Shown here in pieces: positions 1 through 7,513 of a stretch of DNA of 36,419 nt. A program made the position numbers and the translations under genes. The stretch is from assembly GCA_016935435.1 (NCBI GenBank), contig JAFGQZ010000028.1, positions 1 through 36,419 of the forward strand. Direction: 5' to 3'. Under the pieces are notes generated by a model. It worked only from the letters and a program-made list of their open reading frames with translations, made no database searches and was not told the origin of the DNA. Numbering within the stretch: position 1 is the stretch's first letter; every line of letters begins with the position of its first letter. This DNA is from Bacteroidales bacterium. Lineage in GTDB: Bacteria; Bacteroidota; Bacteroidia; Bacteroidales; UBA10428.

Positions 1-48
1 ATTTTTTTATAAAAAAAAAAAAAAAAATAAACACAAATAAATAATGAT

Positions 49-930
49 ATGAGAGCAAAATTTACCTTTATCTTATTTTTGGCCATCATTATAACTTCAT
101 GCAGGCACAGCGACAGGCAAAACGGCACAAACGGCCTCGACAGCATCGATTTAAGCGAAAAAGAACCTAAACTTACTGAAATCGACACCACAGGTGCAGG
201 AATACCAATATTTTACAACATGTACCTGTCGGTGGAACTGTCATCGTTATTTGAAACTGCCGGCGCAGTGTTTACAAAAGAAATTCTGAACTCGTACGAT
301 AAAACCAGCGACTATATTATTAGCTATAAAAAAGCCATGAACCTCGGGGTATATGCAGTTGACCTTAGCTATTGCCGGGCGTTCGAGCAATACGAAATTG
401 CCGGGCGTTATTTTTCTGCCATGCAAACCCTTTCGTCTCAGCTTGGCATACCGCAGGACTACTTTGAAGAAACTGCCAAACGTTTCGAAAAAAACCTCAC
501 CAATAAAGATTCGCTTATTGCCATTGCCAACGAAATATATTACGAAACCGAAAACTACCTTAAAGAAAACGAACGCTATGCCACTGCGTCGGTAATAATT
601 ATGGGCGGATGGGTAGAGGCCATTTATATAGGAACCGTTGTTGCCCTTGAAAGCCGCGACCACGAAATTCTCGAGCGCCTTATCGACCAGAAATATTCGC
701 TCAACAACCTTATGGTAATGCTCAAAGAATATTCCGACAACGAAAACGTAAACGAATATATTGCAAAGCTAAACGAACTGCGAAAAGTATTCGATTCCCT
801 TTCGGTTAGTGTTCCGGCAGGCTTCCAGGGCAAATCGGAACCAGAAAAAGCACAACTCGACAAATGGTTGGCAGAAATAAAGAAACTCCAAAACGCCATT
901 TTAAAATTACGAAAGGATATTATTGAGTAA
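49..930 (+). CDS. Putative lipoprotein of unknown function, 293 aa
   Basis: I do not recognise the family. The N-terminus is a lipoprotein signal: a short basic start, a hydrophobic stretch and the lipobox ITSC near residues 15-18, so the mature protein would start at Cys18 and be membrane anchored. The remainder is predicted to be largely helical and charged, with a lysine/glutamate-rich C-terminal helix that may be a coiled coil. One hydrophobic glycine-containing stretch (around residues 185-200) is too short and mixed to be a confident membrane segment. Upstream is only an A/T-rich leader with a long A run. It is a single gene, ended by the long hairpin at 945-998. The secreted and anchored state is seen in the sequence; any role is unknown. 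Confidence 0.75.
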   Translation: MRAKFTFILFLAIIITSCRHSDRQNGTNGLDSIDLSEKEPKLTEIDTTGAGIPIFYNMYLSVELSSLFETAGAVFTKEILNSYDKTSDYIISYKKAMNLGVYAVDLSYCRAFEQYEIAGRYFSAMQTLSSQLGIPQDYFEETAKRFEKNLTNKDSLIAIANEIYYETENYLKENERYATASVIIMGGWVEAIYIGTVVALESRDHEILERLIDQKYSLNNLMVMLKEYSDNENVNEYIAKLNELRKVFDSLSVSVPAGFQGKSEPEKAQLDKWLAEIKKLQNAILKLRKDIIE

Positions 931-944
931 GCCGAATATAGGTT

Positions 945-998
945 ATTATTACAAAAAAAGCCGACTCTTACGTGAGAGTCGGCTTTTTTTGTAATAAT
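945..998. terminator. Bidirectional intrinsic terminator, 24-bp perfect stem
   Basis: Positions 945-968 are the exact reverse complement of 975-998, with a 6-nt loop (TACGTG). The stem has a GC-rich core (GCCGACTCT / AGAGTCGGC) flanked by seven A on the left and seven T on the right, so it can end transcription in both directions. It sits between the lipoprotein gene (+) and the converging sigma-factor operon (-) and probably serves both. Confidence 0.92.
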
Positions 999-1103
999 AT
1001 GCCTTTGACATCATCATGGTAAACTGGCATTTTTCAAAAGTAAAGACTACTGAAATTTATTTGCAATTTTGGCGAGTGGATACTAAGGTGTGTGTTATTT
1101 TCA

Positions 1104-1466
1104 TTACCCTTTAACCTTTTGCTTTAATCTTCGGAAAAAGGTATCTGCAAATAAAAGTAGTAATACTAATAAAGCAATGTATATAAAGAAGAAAAATGGT
1201 CTGTACGTTTCGAAAGAGAAGATTTTTAAAATATTCTCACTGTCAAATTGCATATTTAAGTAAGCTTTTAAAACAACAAATACAACAATTATCATTAATA
1301 CCGAAATAGCCGAAACCAATATAATTTCCCATCGTTCTGCTCTGGACTTATTCTTCTCAACTTCACGAAAGATTTGGTTCATTAGCTTCGTCTCAAATCC
1401 ATAAGTCAAGAACTCATTTTCTGCTTTCTGCATAATTTTTCTAATACCTTTATCTGTCTTCATCAT
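1104..1466 (-). CDS. Small membrane protein cotranscribed with an ECF sigma factor
   Basis: A 120-residue protein. The first ~45 residues are charged and probably cytoplasmic; two hydrophobic segments follow (about 46-68 and 89-108) and the tail is basic. Its ATG lies inside the end of the sigma-factor gene, a 17-bp overlap, so the two are translationally coupled. In Bacteroidota an ECF sigma gene is often followed by a small membrane protein that may act as its anti-sigma factor or sensor. Here I see no zinc-binding anti-sigma motif (HxxxCxxC), so the anti-sigma role is inference from position only. An ATG-ATG pair opens the gene; either could be the start. Confidence 0.75.
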   Translation of the reverse strand: MMKTDKGIRKIMQKAENEFLTYGFETKLMNQIFREVEKNKSRAERWEIILVSAISVLMIIVVFVVLKAYLNMQFDSENILKIFSFETYRPFFFFIYIALLVLLLLFADTFFRRLKQKVKG

Positions 1467-2013
1467 CGTTTAATTTTATCAATGTAAACAATTTTCTCCG
1501 TACTCTGAAGAGTTTGGTCTTTACATTGGACAGCGATATATTCATTATTTCAGAGATTTCCTGAACCTGTTTGTCGCTGTAATAGAACAAAGTTATTAAA
1601 GTTTTTTCTTCGGGATTAAGTTGTTGTATGGCTTTTTCAAGTTCTTCTAAAAGTGCTTCATCGTCCTCCCGATCAAGTAAATCATCGACCTTATCATCGC
1701 TTATAGCATTCAATACCGAATCACTTATCACAGGAGCAATTGTTTTTTTCTTGCGGGTGGCTGAAATAGCTGTATTGTATGCTATGCTATACAACCATGT
1801 GGAAAACTGCGATTTTCCCTGGTATTTTTTCAGGTTATTAAATGCCTTAATAAATACCTCCTGGGTTAAATCTTCACTTTCGGACTTTGATTGAACTATT
1901 TTATGAATCATACCGAATATTTTTCCGGCGTATTTCTCAACAAATACGGAAAACAGGGCGGTATCGCCATCGATTATCTGCCTTATAAATTCTTTTTCCG
2001 TATGTTGTCCCAT
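1450..2013 (-). CDS. RNA polymerase ECF-type sigma-70 factor
   Basis: A sigma factor of the extracytoplasmic-function group, 187 residues from the ATG at 2013. Region 2 is seen in the first half (DLTQEVFIKAF is the characteristic helix 2.2/2.3 sequence, followed by a tryptophan-containing STWLYSIAYNTA helix). Region 4 is in the C-terminal third, with a helix-turn-helix around ISEIMNISLSNVKTKLFRVRRKL. The linker between them is very acidic. The reading frame is open upstream to a TTG at 2028, but the ATG at 2013 gives the usual N-terminal length and I prefer it. The downstream gene overlaps by 17 bp. The signal it answers to and its regulon cannot be told from the window. Confidence 0.9.
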   Translation of the reverse strand: MGQHTEKEFIRQIIDGDTALFSVFVEKYAGKIFGMIHKIVQSKSESEDLTQEVFIKAFNNLKKYQGKSQFSTWLYSIAYNTAISATRKKKTIAPVISDSVLNAISDDKVDDLLDREDDEALLEELEKAIQQLNPEEKTLITLFYYSDKQVQEISEIMNISLSNVKTKLFRVRRKLFTLIKLNDDEDR

Positions 2014-2374
2014 TTTTTTTAGACGCAACTATCTTGTTCTGGTTACACTCCTATTATGCATAAAGCATTCAACCGAACGAAGACAATCCAGAATTAAGCT
2101 TGAGGTTGAAGATAAGAGAATTGTGAATGGTAAATTGATGACTGAATTGTAATTGACCAACAACCCCTAAACTTTAAACCTTTAATCTTAAACTTTGAGC
2201 TATTCATTCTCGCATCCACTCATTCATTCAACAACGGCCTTTGCCATCATCGAAGATAATTAATATGACCAAAAAATTATGGTGCTAACAAAAGACAAAA
2301 AGTTTCTAAGCTTGTAACCAAAAATGCAATTCAGCGTCAAAAGTCACAAAATATAAAATTAAAAACGTGAAGCT
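2014..2374. other. Divergent intergenic region, no gene seen
   Basis: About 360 bp between the sigma-factor operon (-) and the small membrane protein (+). It is AT-rich and rich in short direct repeats of the AAACTTTAA / CATTCATTC kind. No perfect TAnnTTTG box was found on either strand; the control regions of both genes should lie here. Nothing further can be supported. Confidence 0.5.
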
Positions 2375-2791
2375 ATGATGGATTTTATTACTATCCCGAT
2401 TGTTGTTGGAACAATAACCTTGGGAATTTACAAATTATTCGAATTATTTGTGAGACGTAAAGAACGCTTACAGATTATTGAAAAACTAGGGGATAAGCTG
2501 GATGCAAGCTTTATGCAACAGGAGCAAATTTCGCCTATTCGCATTTTTAATAATTTTTCAACAGGGGCATTAAAAGCAGGTTGTTTGCTCATTGGTGTGG
2601 GGCTTGGATTGTTGGTAGGATTCATACTCATGAAAAATCTTTATCCCAATTTAGGAATGATGTTTGACTACGAAACCGGTGCAATACAAATTGCCAGTAT
2701 TGTATTTGGAGCTTCGGTGCTGCTCTTTGGAGGCATTAGTTTATTAGTATCCTTCTATATTGAAATGCGCTTTTCATCAAAACAAAAGTAG
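2375..2791 (+). CDS. Small inner-membrane protein, DUF6249-like
   Basis: A 138-residue protein with three predicted membrane segments: about residues 4-22, 66-88 and 104-128. Between the first two is a charged segment that includes RRKERLQIIEKLGDKLD. The topology (short N-terminal helix, basic linker, two C-terminal helices) resembles the DUF6249 family, which in Bacteroidota often sits beside ECF sigma-factor genes; that match is from memory and not certain. Divergent from the sigma-factor operon and 346 bp from it. Two ATG codons in tandem open the gene. Function unknown. Confidence 0.75.
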   Translation: MMDFITIPIVVGTITLGIYKLFELFVRRKERLQIIEKLGDKLDASFMQQEQISPIRIFNNFSTGALKAGCLLIGVGLGLLVGFILMKNLYPNLGMMFDYETGAIQIASIVFGASVLLFGGISLLVSFYIEMRFSSKQK

Positions 2792-2801
2792 GGGATAATT
2801 T

Positions 2802-2842
2802 TAATCCAAACGACTTTTAAAATTAAAAAGCCGTTTGGATTA
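2802..2842 (+). terminator. Inverted repeat after the DUF6249-like gene, probable terminator
   Basis: TAATCCAAACG at 2802-2812 pairs perfectly with 2832-2842, and CTTTT / AAAAG inside the loop can extend the hairpin. It lies 10 bp after the stop codon. There is no clean T tract after it, so termination is plausible but not proven. Confidence 0.5.
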
Positions 2843-3304
2843 GAAAATCTTATAATTATAAATAGAAATTTGTTCTTCTTTATCGTAAGCAGTAAAATAT
2901 TGATATCCTAAGATAGTATTGTTAGATATATATAGGGCATAATAGGGTTTATTGCCCAGGATTTAATCAAAAACTACTTTTTTATAGTTTTAACTTGTCC
3001 TATGCAAGTTTAAGAAAATTTTGGGTTTCGAAAATCAAATGAAACTTGTGCTAATCTCTAATTGTTAAGTGCTTGTATGTATTTATCCCGTGACGTTTAA
3101 TATATTTTCCAGCTTTATTTAGCTTTGAAATTTAGTTTCATAAATAGGAATGAATATTATGCATACAACGGATGGTGTGTTAGAGCTGTGGTGGTTAGGC
3201 GGAGTGCCAACCTATCAGTGTGCACCGGCTTAACGGGCAAGGGAAAACGAATAAATACTTGAAGACCCCGCCATTGCTTAAACACGCTGTTGTGCTTTCG
3301 GGCA
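2843..3304. other. Non-coding region downstream of the Fic gene
   Basis: No gene is seen on either strand. The left part (2843-3150) is AT-rich without clear structure. The right part (3161-3295) holds the folded attC-like element described separately and has a clearly higher GC content than its surroundings. Confidence 0.6.
3161..3295 (-). repeat. attC-like folded element downstream of the Fic gene
   Basis: The ends are imperfect inverted repeats. ACAAC (3165-3169) pairs with GTTGT (3289-3293), GTGTGTT (3175-3181) with AACACGC (3281-3287, one G-T pair), and GGCGG (3198-3202) with CCGCC (3268-3272). The two arms are separated by asymmetric bulges (five bases GGATG against one T). This is the layout of integron attC sites: short paired boxes, unequal bulges and a variable apical loop. 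Read on the minus strand it comes directly after the Fic stop codon, as in a gene cassette. The outer boxes (GCACAAC / GTTGTAT) deviate from the RYYYAAC / GTTRRRY consensus at one matching position, so true attC identity is uncertain. Confidence 0.45.
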
Positions 3305-4069
3305 TTAATATTTTAAACAGTTTGGTAACATTTCAAGAAATCCAAGACAATTGTCATAATTGAGTTCGTAGAAATTAACTCCGAGATTTATTGTCTCATA
3401 GTATTTTAGTTGATTTGTTTTGTAGTATTCTTCGGAAGGAATTTTCCAAAAATTCTGTCCCAATTTTTCTGATATAAACCATTTTTCCAATAAACGCGCC
3501 GCTCTGCCATTACCATCTCTAAATGGATGTATATGAACGAATATCAAATGTATAAATGAAGCAAAATAGAATACTTCCTCTTCTGTCAACTTACTTTTGA
3601 GTAATTCAGAAATATCAGTAAAAAATATTTTCATTTCCTTTTCAACTAACTCTGGTTCAATAGCCAAATATGCAATACCCGATTTTCCAAATACCCCAAC
3701 CTGTTCAATTCTATATTTTCCCCGTTTGCTTTTTATCAATAACGTCTCTGATATTATTTTGTGGCATTTTAAAAGGTTTGCTTCAGTTAGTTTATTTTTC
3801 TGAGCAAATCTATATGCTTTAATTAGGTTCTCAATTTCTTGTATTTCTTTTCCAACTTTAAACTTCTCTTTACTAAGCTCATAATTCATATAAGAATTCA
3901 AATCGATACTATTTCCTTCTATATTAGATGAATATACTGCTGAAGCTTTAGTTAAATATTCAAAACCACCTTTAGAATCTGAAAAGTCAAATTTTTTAAT
4001 CAAATCTAAAATTTGATTACCTATTAATTTTGAATATTGTTCTAAATATTTTCTTTCTGTAACTTTCAT
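3305..4069 (-). CDS. Fic-domain protein (probable AMP transferase)
   Basis: Fic enzymes usually transfer AMP from ATP to a hydroxyl side chain of a target protein. The full active-site motif HPFRDGNGRAAR is at residues 181-192, with catalytic His181. The motif SSNIEG near residues 47-52 fits the [S/T]xxxE[G/N] inhibitory helix, so the enzyme carries its own inhibitory glutamate (Glu51) N-terminally, as in class II Fic proteins, and needs no separate antitoxin. The central region GKSGIAYLAIEPELV matches the place of the target-binding flap. At 254 residues it is a compact form without an obvious C-terminal winged helix. The gene is clearly more AT-rich than its neighbours and is followed by an attC-like element, which suggests acquisition. 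The target protein is unknown. Confidence 0.9.
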   Translation of the reverse strand: MKVTERKYLEQYSKLIGNQILDLIKKFDFSDSKGGFEYLTKASAVYSSNIEGNSIDLNSYMNYELSKEKFKVGKEIQEIENLIKAYRFAQKNKLTEANLLKCHKIISETLLIKSKRGKYRIEQVGVFGKSGIAYLAIEPELVEKEMKIFFTDISELLKSKLTEEEVFYFASFIHLIFVHIHPFRDGNGRAARLLEKWFISEKLGQNFWKIPSEEYYKTNQLKYYETINLGVNFYELNYDNCLGFLEMLPNCLKY

Positions 4070-4091
4070 TCAATCAACATTAAACACCTTT

Positions 4092-4115
4092 CAAAGATAA
4101 TCATTCTCAAAGATA
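4092..4115 (-). promoter_or_regulatory. Tandem -7 boxes upstream of the Fic gene
   Basis: On the minus strand TATCTTTG occurs twice, at 4092-4099 and 4108-4115, each fitting the Bacteroidota -7 consensus TAnnTTTG. No good TTTG -33 partner is found for either. The nearer box would give a start about 18 nt before the ATG. Confidence 0.35.
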
Positions 4116-4533
4116 TTTCCTGTTTGTTCAGGGAGTTTCTACGCATGAAGCACAACTTTCTGTTTATAGTGTTTGATTTCATTGATAACCAGTTTGGCAC
4201 AAGAGTAAAAACTATAGATTACCCTCACTATCGTTCTTTTAGCTTGTATAAAATATGCTTTTAATAATTCTCCCTCGCACGGATTTTGCCAAACATAATC
4301 CGTATGTATTAAAAGAGTTAAAATTTAAGCATTTGTCATGCGGTTTGTTTACTCTTAAGCTTCAAAAACATTTGCTTTCTGCTGAACAACAAGTCATGCG
4401 TTACACTTCATTAAACGCGCGCCATTGGTGGATGACAAAAATTGTCGGCTTTTTGGGGTTATGTATCAGGATAAATCTTATTAAGTCGAAAAAACTTTTT
4501 TTACAGATTTTCGTATCCCGAAATAATTATTGT
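4116..4533. other. Intergenic region before the hydrogenase-maturation operon
   Basis: A long open frame runs through 4255-4620 into the regulator gene, but its translation is cysteine/lysine-rich and unlike a folded protein, and the family start is at 4621. I see no separate gene or RNA. The section 4400-4450 is locally more GC-rich (ACGCGCGCCATTGG), which may be a remnant of transferred DNA. Confidence 0.45.
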
Positions 4534-4541
4534 TATTTTTG
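4510..4541 (+). promoter_or_regulatory. Candidate promoter of the hyd operon
   Basis: TTCG (4510-4513, one mismatch to TTTG), a 20-bp spacer and TATTTTTG (4534-4541, perfect TAnnTTTG). Transcription would begin near 4546, giving a leader of about 75 nt before the regulator ATG. Confidence 0.4.
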
Positions 4542-4620
4542 TAACAAAAAACTGAGGGGCCGGAACAATTCCCATCCCGAAGCGTTCAATAAACATAGTC
4601 TGATCCAAAAGAAATTGCTG

Positions 4621-4869
4621 ATGGAAAAGAGAATAGGGGCAGCCGTAATATTAATTGAAAACAAAGAACAAATCGACATGTTGAACCACATCATGTCGGC
4701 GCATGCTTCTATTATTGTAGCCCGCCAGGGGGTACCTCTCCGCGACAAGGGTATAAACATTATTACCCTAATACTCGAAGGCAATACCGATCAGATTAGT
4801 GCGCTTACCGGACAAATCGGGAGGTTAAATGGCGTACAGGTAAAATCGGTATTAACAAAATACGAGTAA
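4621..4869 (+). CDS. TM1266-family regulator of the [FeFe]-hydrogenase maturation operon
   Basis: A small ACT-like protein of 82 residues, resembling the TM1266 family (putative iron-only hydrogenase system regulator) that is regularly encoded next to hydE/hydG. Visible features are the opening RIGAAVILIENKEQ strand-helix, the central ARQGVPLRDKGINIITLILEG and the C-terminal GQIGRLNGVQVKSVLTKY, which matches the second half of an ACT-type fold. The frame is open for a further 122 codons upstream, but those residues are not protein-like and the ATG at 4621 gives the family length. It ends 17 bp before hydG. The family is thought to regulate or sense, but its ligand is not known to me; it has no DNA-binding domain of its own. 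Confidence 0.85.
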   Translation: MEKRIGAAVILIENKEQIDMLNHIMSAHASIIVARQGVPLRDKGINIITLILEGNTDQISALTGQIGRLNGVQVKSVLTKYE

Positions 4870-4874
4870 AAACC

Positions 4875-4879
4875 GGAGG
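4875..4879 (+). promoter_or_regulatory. Strong Shine-Dalgarno site of hydG
   Basis: GGAGG ends 7 nt before the hydG ATG. Most genes in this window have no such sequence, so this one is unusual here and also fixes the hydG start. Confidence 0.75.
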
Positions 4880-4886
4880 AAAGAAA

Positions 4887-6311
4887 ATGATTTTTAAGCC
4901 GCAATCTTATAAAATTGCCGATAGGCCCATGCAGGGGTTTATTGATGTGGATGAAATTAACAATTACCTGGCAACAGCCAATACCGACAAGGGTTATGTG
5001 AGGGAAGTTATAGCCCGCTCGCTCGACAAAAACCGTTTAACACTTGAAGAAACGGCAGCATTGGTAAAAACAACCGATCCGGAACTTATAGAAGAAATTA
5101 AAGATGGGGCACGGAAACTGAAAGAAAAAGTTTATGGCAACCGTATTGTACTTTTTGCCCCGTTATATGTCGGGAATTTATGCACCAACGATTGCCAGTA
5201 TTGTGGTTTTCGTACATCAAACAAATCGGCAGTACGCACAACCCTTGAAAAAAACCAACTTATTAAAGAGGTTGAAGCACTTGAAGATAATGGACAAAAG
5301 AGGCTCATACTGGTGTTTGGCGAGCACCCGAAATACAATGCCGAATTTATTGCCGAAACAGCCCGAACAGTTTACAGTATAAAAAAAGGAAAAGGCGAAA
5401 TAAGGCGTGTAAACATAAATGCCGCACCCATGGATATCGAAGGGTTCCGCACCGTATCGCAGGCAGGCATTGGCACCTATCAGGTTTTCCAGGAAACCTA
5501 CCACCCCGAAATGTACAAAATTTACCACAAAGGGGGAAAAAAGACCGATTATGCTTACAGGCTTACAGCTCTCGACCGGGCCCAGGAAGCCGGACTCGAC
5601 GATGTTGGCATTGGTGCGCTTTTCGGATTGTACAACTGGCAATTCGAGGCATTGTCGCTGGTAAGGCATACAAACCACCTCGAGGCATGTTACAATGTAG
5701 GCCCCCACACAATTTCTTTCCCACGCATAAAAGATGCCTCAGACATAAACATCGATGGAAAATACTTTGTAAACGACAATGAGTTCACACGCCTGGTAGC
5801 TATTTTAAGGCTTGCCGTGCCTTACACCGGGCTTATTCTTACGGCACGCGAAAATGCACAGATACGAAAAGAGGTCATGCGTTTTGGTGTTTCGCAAATC
5901 GATGGCGGCACAAAAATTGAACTGGGCGCTTATTCAGGCAGTGGCTGCGAACAAAACCTCGATAAGGAACAATTCCGCATTAACGATAACCGCGCGTTAA
6001 GCGAAGTAATCGACGAACTATTAAGCGACGACTACCTGCCATCGTTTTGTACAGCTTGCTATAGGCTTGGCCGAACCGGCGAGCATTTCATGGAATTCTC
6101 GGTGCCCGGATTTATTAAACGGTTTTGCTCGCCCAACGCCATACTTACCCTGGCCGAATACCTCGAAGATTATGCCCCGCTGCATGTTTTCGACAAAGGT
6201 TGGCTAATGATCGAGAAAAACTTGTCCACGCTCAACGGAGAGGCCAATGTGCCTGAAATCAGGAAACGGCTTGAAAGGATCAAACAAGGCGAAAGGGACA
6301 TTTATTTTTAA
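4887..6311 (+). CDS. hydG: [FeFe]-hydrogenase H-cluster maturase HydG (radical SAM tyrosine lyase)
   Basis: HydG splits L-tyrosine into p-cresol and a glycyl fragment that gives the CO and CN ligands of the hydrogenase H-cluster. The radical-SAM cluster motif CxxxCxxC is at Cys99, Cys103 and Cys106 (CTNDCQYC). The second, HydG-specific motif Cx2Cx22C is complete at Cys388, Cys391 and Cys414; it binds the auxiliary iron-sulfur cluster at which the Fe(CO)(CN) unit forms, and it separates HydG from the thiazole enzyme ThiH. At 474 residues it has the full family length. The start is set by GGAGG 7 nt upstream. It lies 17 bp after the regulator and 2 bp before hydE, so the three form one operon. 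The cytoplasmic partner HydF is not in the window. Confidence 0.97.
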   Translation: MIFKPQSYKIADRPMQGFIDVDEINNYLATANTDKGYVREVIARSLDKNRLTLEETAALVKTTDPELIEEIKDGARKLKEKVYGNRIVLFAPLYVGNLCTNDCQYCGFRTSNKSAVRTTLEKNQLIKEVEALEDNGQKRLILVFGEHPKYNAEFIAETARTVYSIKKGKGEIRRVNINAAPMDIEGFRTVSQAGIGTYQVFQETYHPEMYKIYHKGGKKTDYAYRLTALDRAQEAGLDDVGIGALFGLYNWQFEALSLVRHTNHLEACYNVGPHTISFPRIKDASDINIDGKYFVNDNEFTRLVAILRLAVPYTGLILTARENAQIRKEVMRFGVSQIDGGTKIELGAYSGSGCEQNLDKEQFRINDNRALSEVIDELLSDDYLPSFCTACYRLGRTGEHFMEFSVPGFIKRFCSPNAILTLAEYLEDYAPLHVFDKGWLMIEKNLSTLNGEANVPEIRKRLERIKQGERDIYF

Positions 6312-6313
6312 AT

Positions 6314-7414
6314 ATGGCAAACATGGCAGACATCAAAGAAATACTTACAAAAAGCGAGCTGTCGCGCACCGATATTGTTAGTTTGCTCGAAGCCAGGGAC
6401 GAAGACAAAACACTTCTTTTTGAAAAAGCTGCGGAAGTAAAACAAAAAGCTGTTGGCAATATAGTTTTTTTCAGGGGACTTATCGAATTCTCAAATATAT
6501 GTTCAAAAAACTGCTATTATTGCGGAATACGAAGCAGCAACCCCGGATTCGGGCGCTACAATCTTGCTGACGATGAAATTGTGGAGGCAGCCCGCTTTGC
6601 CCACCTGAACCAATATGCATCGCTTGTACTGCAATCGGGCGAACTTATGTCGAATGTATTCACAAACCGGGTTGCCCGCCTATTGGAAAAAATTCACAAT
6701 GCAACCAACAACGAACTGCGCATTACCCTTTCTTGCGGCGAACAAACACGGCAAACCTACCAAACCTGGAGAAATGCAGGTGCCCACCGCTACTTGCTGC
6801 GCATAGAGGCTTCGAACAAAAAACTCTACGAAATGCTGCACCCCAACGATAGCAACCATAGCTACGAAAAACGGTTAGAGTGCCTTTATCTTTTAAAAGA
6901 AACCGGCTACCAAACAGGCACCGGCGTTATGATTGGGCTGCCCTTTCAAACCACCGGCGACCTGGCCGACGATTTACTGTTCATGAAAAACTTTGCCATA
7001 GACATGGTTGGCATGGGGCCTTACATCGAACATGCCGATACACCTCTTTATAAATACAAAAATCGACTATTGCCATTGGAAGAGCGTTTTCAACTTGCCC
7101 TGAAAATGATTGCCGTATTACGGTTGCTCCTGCCAAAAATAAACATTGCTTCAGCCACGGCCTTACAGGCAATTGACAAACTTGGACGCGAAAAAGCCCT
7201 GAAAACAGGCGCCAATGTAATTATGCCCAACATTACCCCCGGCAGTTACCGCAACAATTACCTGCTTTACCAGAACAAACCCTGCACCGACGATTCGGCC
7301 GACGACTGTAAAAATTGCCTCGAAGTGCGCGTGGCCCTTGCAAACAACACCATTGGTTACGGCCAATGGGGCGACTCGGCATATTTCACCGAAAAAAAAC
7401 AGCACACAGGCTAA
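6314..7414 (+). CDS. hydE: [FeFe]-hydrogenase H-cluster maturase HydE (radical SAM)
   Basis: HydE is a radical-SAM enzyme that acts after HydG in making the dithiomethylamine-bridged diiron subcluster. The CxxxCxxC motif is at Cys63, Cys67 and Cys70 (CSKNCYYC). The C-terminal second-cluster motif Cx7Cx2C, present in only some HydE proteins, is intact at Cys324, Cys332 and Cys335. GMGPYIEHADTPL and NITPGSYR are typical of the family. 366 residues. The start is 2 bp after the hydG stop; an internal ATG at 6323 is an alternative and would cost three residues. The operon seems to end here: the next gene is on the opposite strand and unrelated, so hydF and the hydrogenase itself must lie elsewhere if the pathway is complete. 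Confidence 0.96.
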   Translation: MANMADIKEILTKSELSRTDIVSLLEARDEDKTLLFEKAAEVKQKAVGNIVFFRGLIEFSNICSKNCYYCGIRSSNPGFGRYNLADDEIVEAARFAHLNQYASLVLQSGELMSNVFTNRVARLLEKIHNATNNELRITLSCGEQTRQTYQTWRNAGAHRYLLRIEASNKKLYEMLHPNDSNHSYEKRLECLYLLKETGYQTGTGVMIGLPFQTTGDLADDLLFMKNFAIDMVGMGPYIEHADTPLYKYKNRLLPLEERFQLALKMIAVLRLLLPKINIASATALQAIDKLGREKALKTGANVIMPNITPGSYRNNYLLYQNKPCTDDSADDCKNCLEVRVALANNTIGYGQWGDSAYFTEKKQHTG

Positions 7415-7513
7415 TTCTGCTACACAAACCTTAACCCGATGGCAAAGGTTTATGCAATTGCACTACTGGAAAATTATATCAAAATGATGTGCCATGTACT
7501 TCCCAATGCCAGC

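Noticed and set aside
4070-4533. A second attC-like site upstream of the Fic gene
   Set aside because: Only the 7-base GTTGTGC box (minus strand) is shared; no paired arms or matching bulges could be found around it.
4255-4620. Open frame upstream of the TM1266-type regulator, as an N-terminal extension of 122 residues
   Set aside because: The residues are basic and cysteine-rich without domain character, the family protein starts at the ATG at 4621, and a promoter candidate lies within the stretch.
5217-5708. Minus-strand open frame of 163 codons inside hydG
   Set aside because: It is a shadow of the hydG coding sequence; hydG has all catalytic motifs in its own frame.
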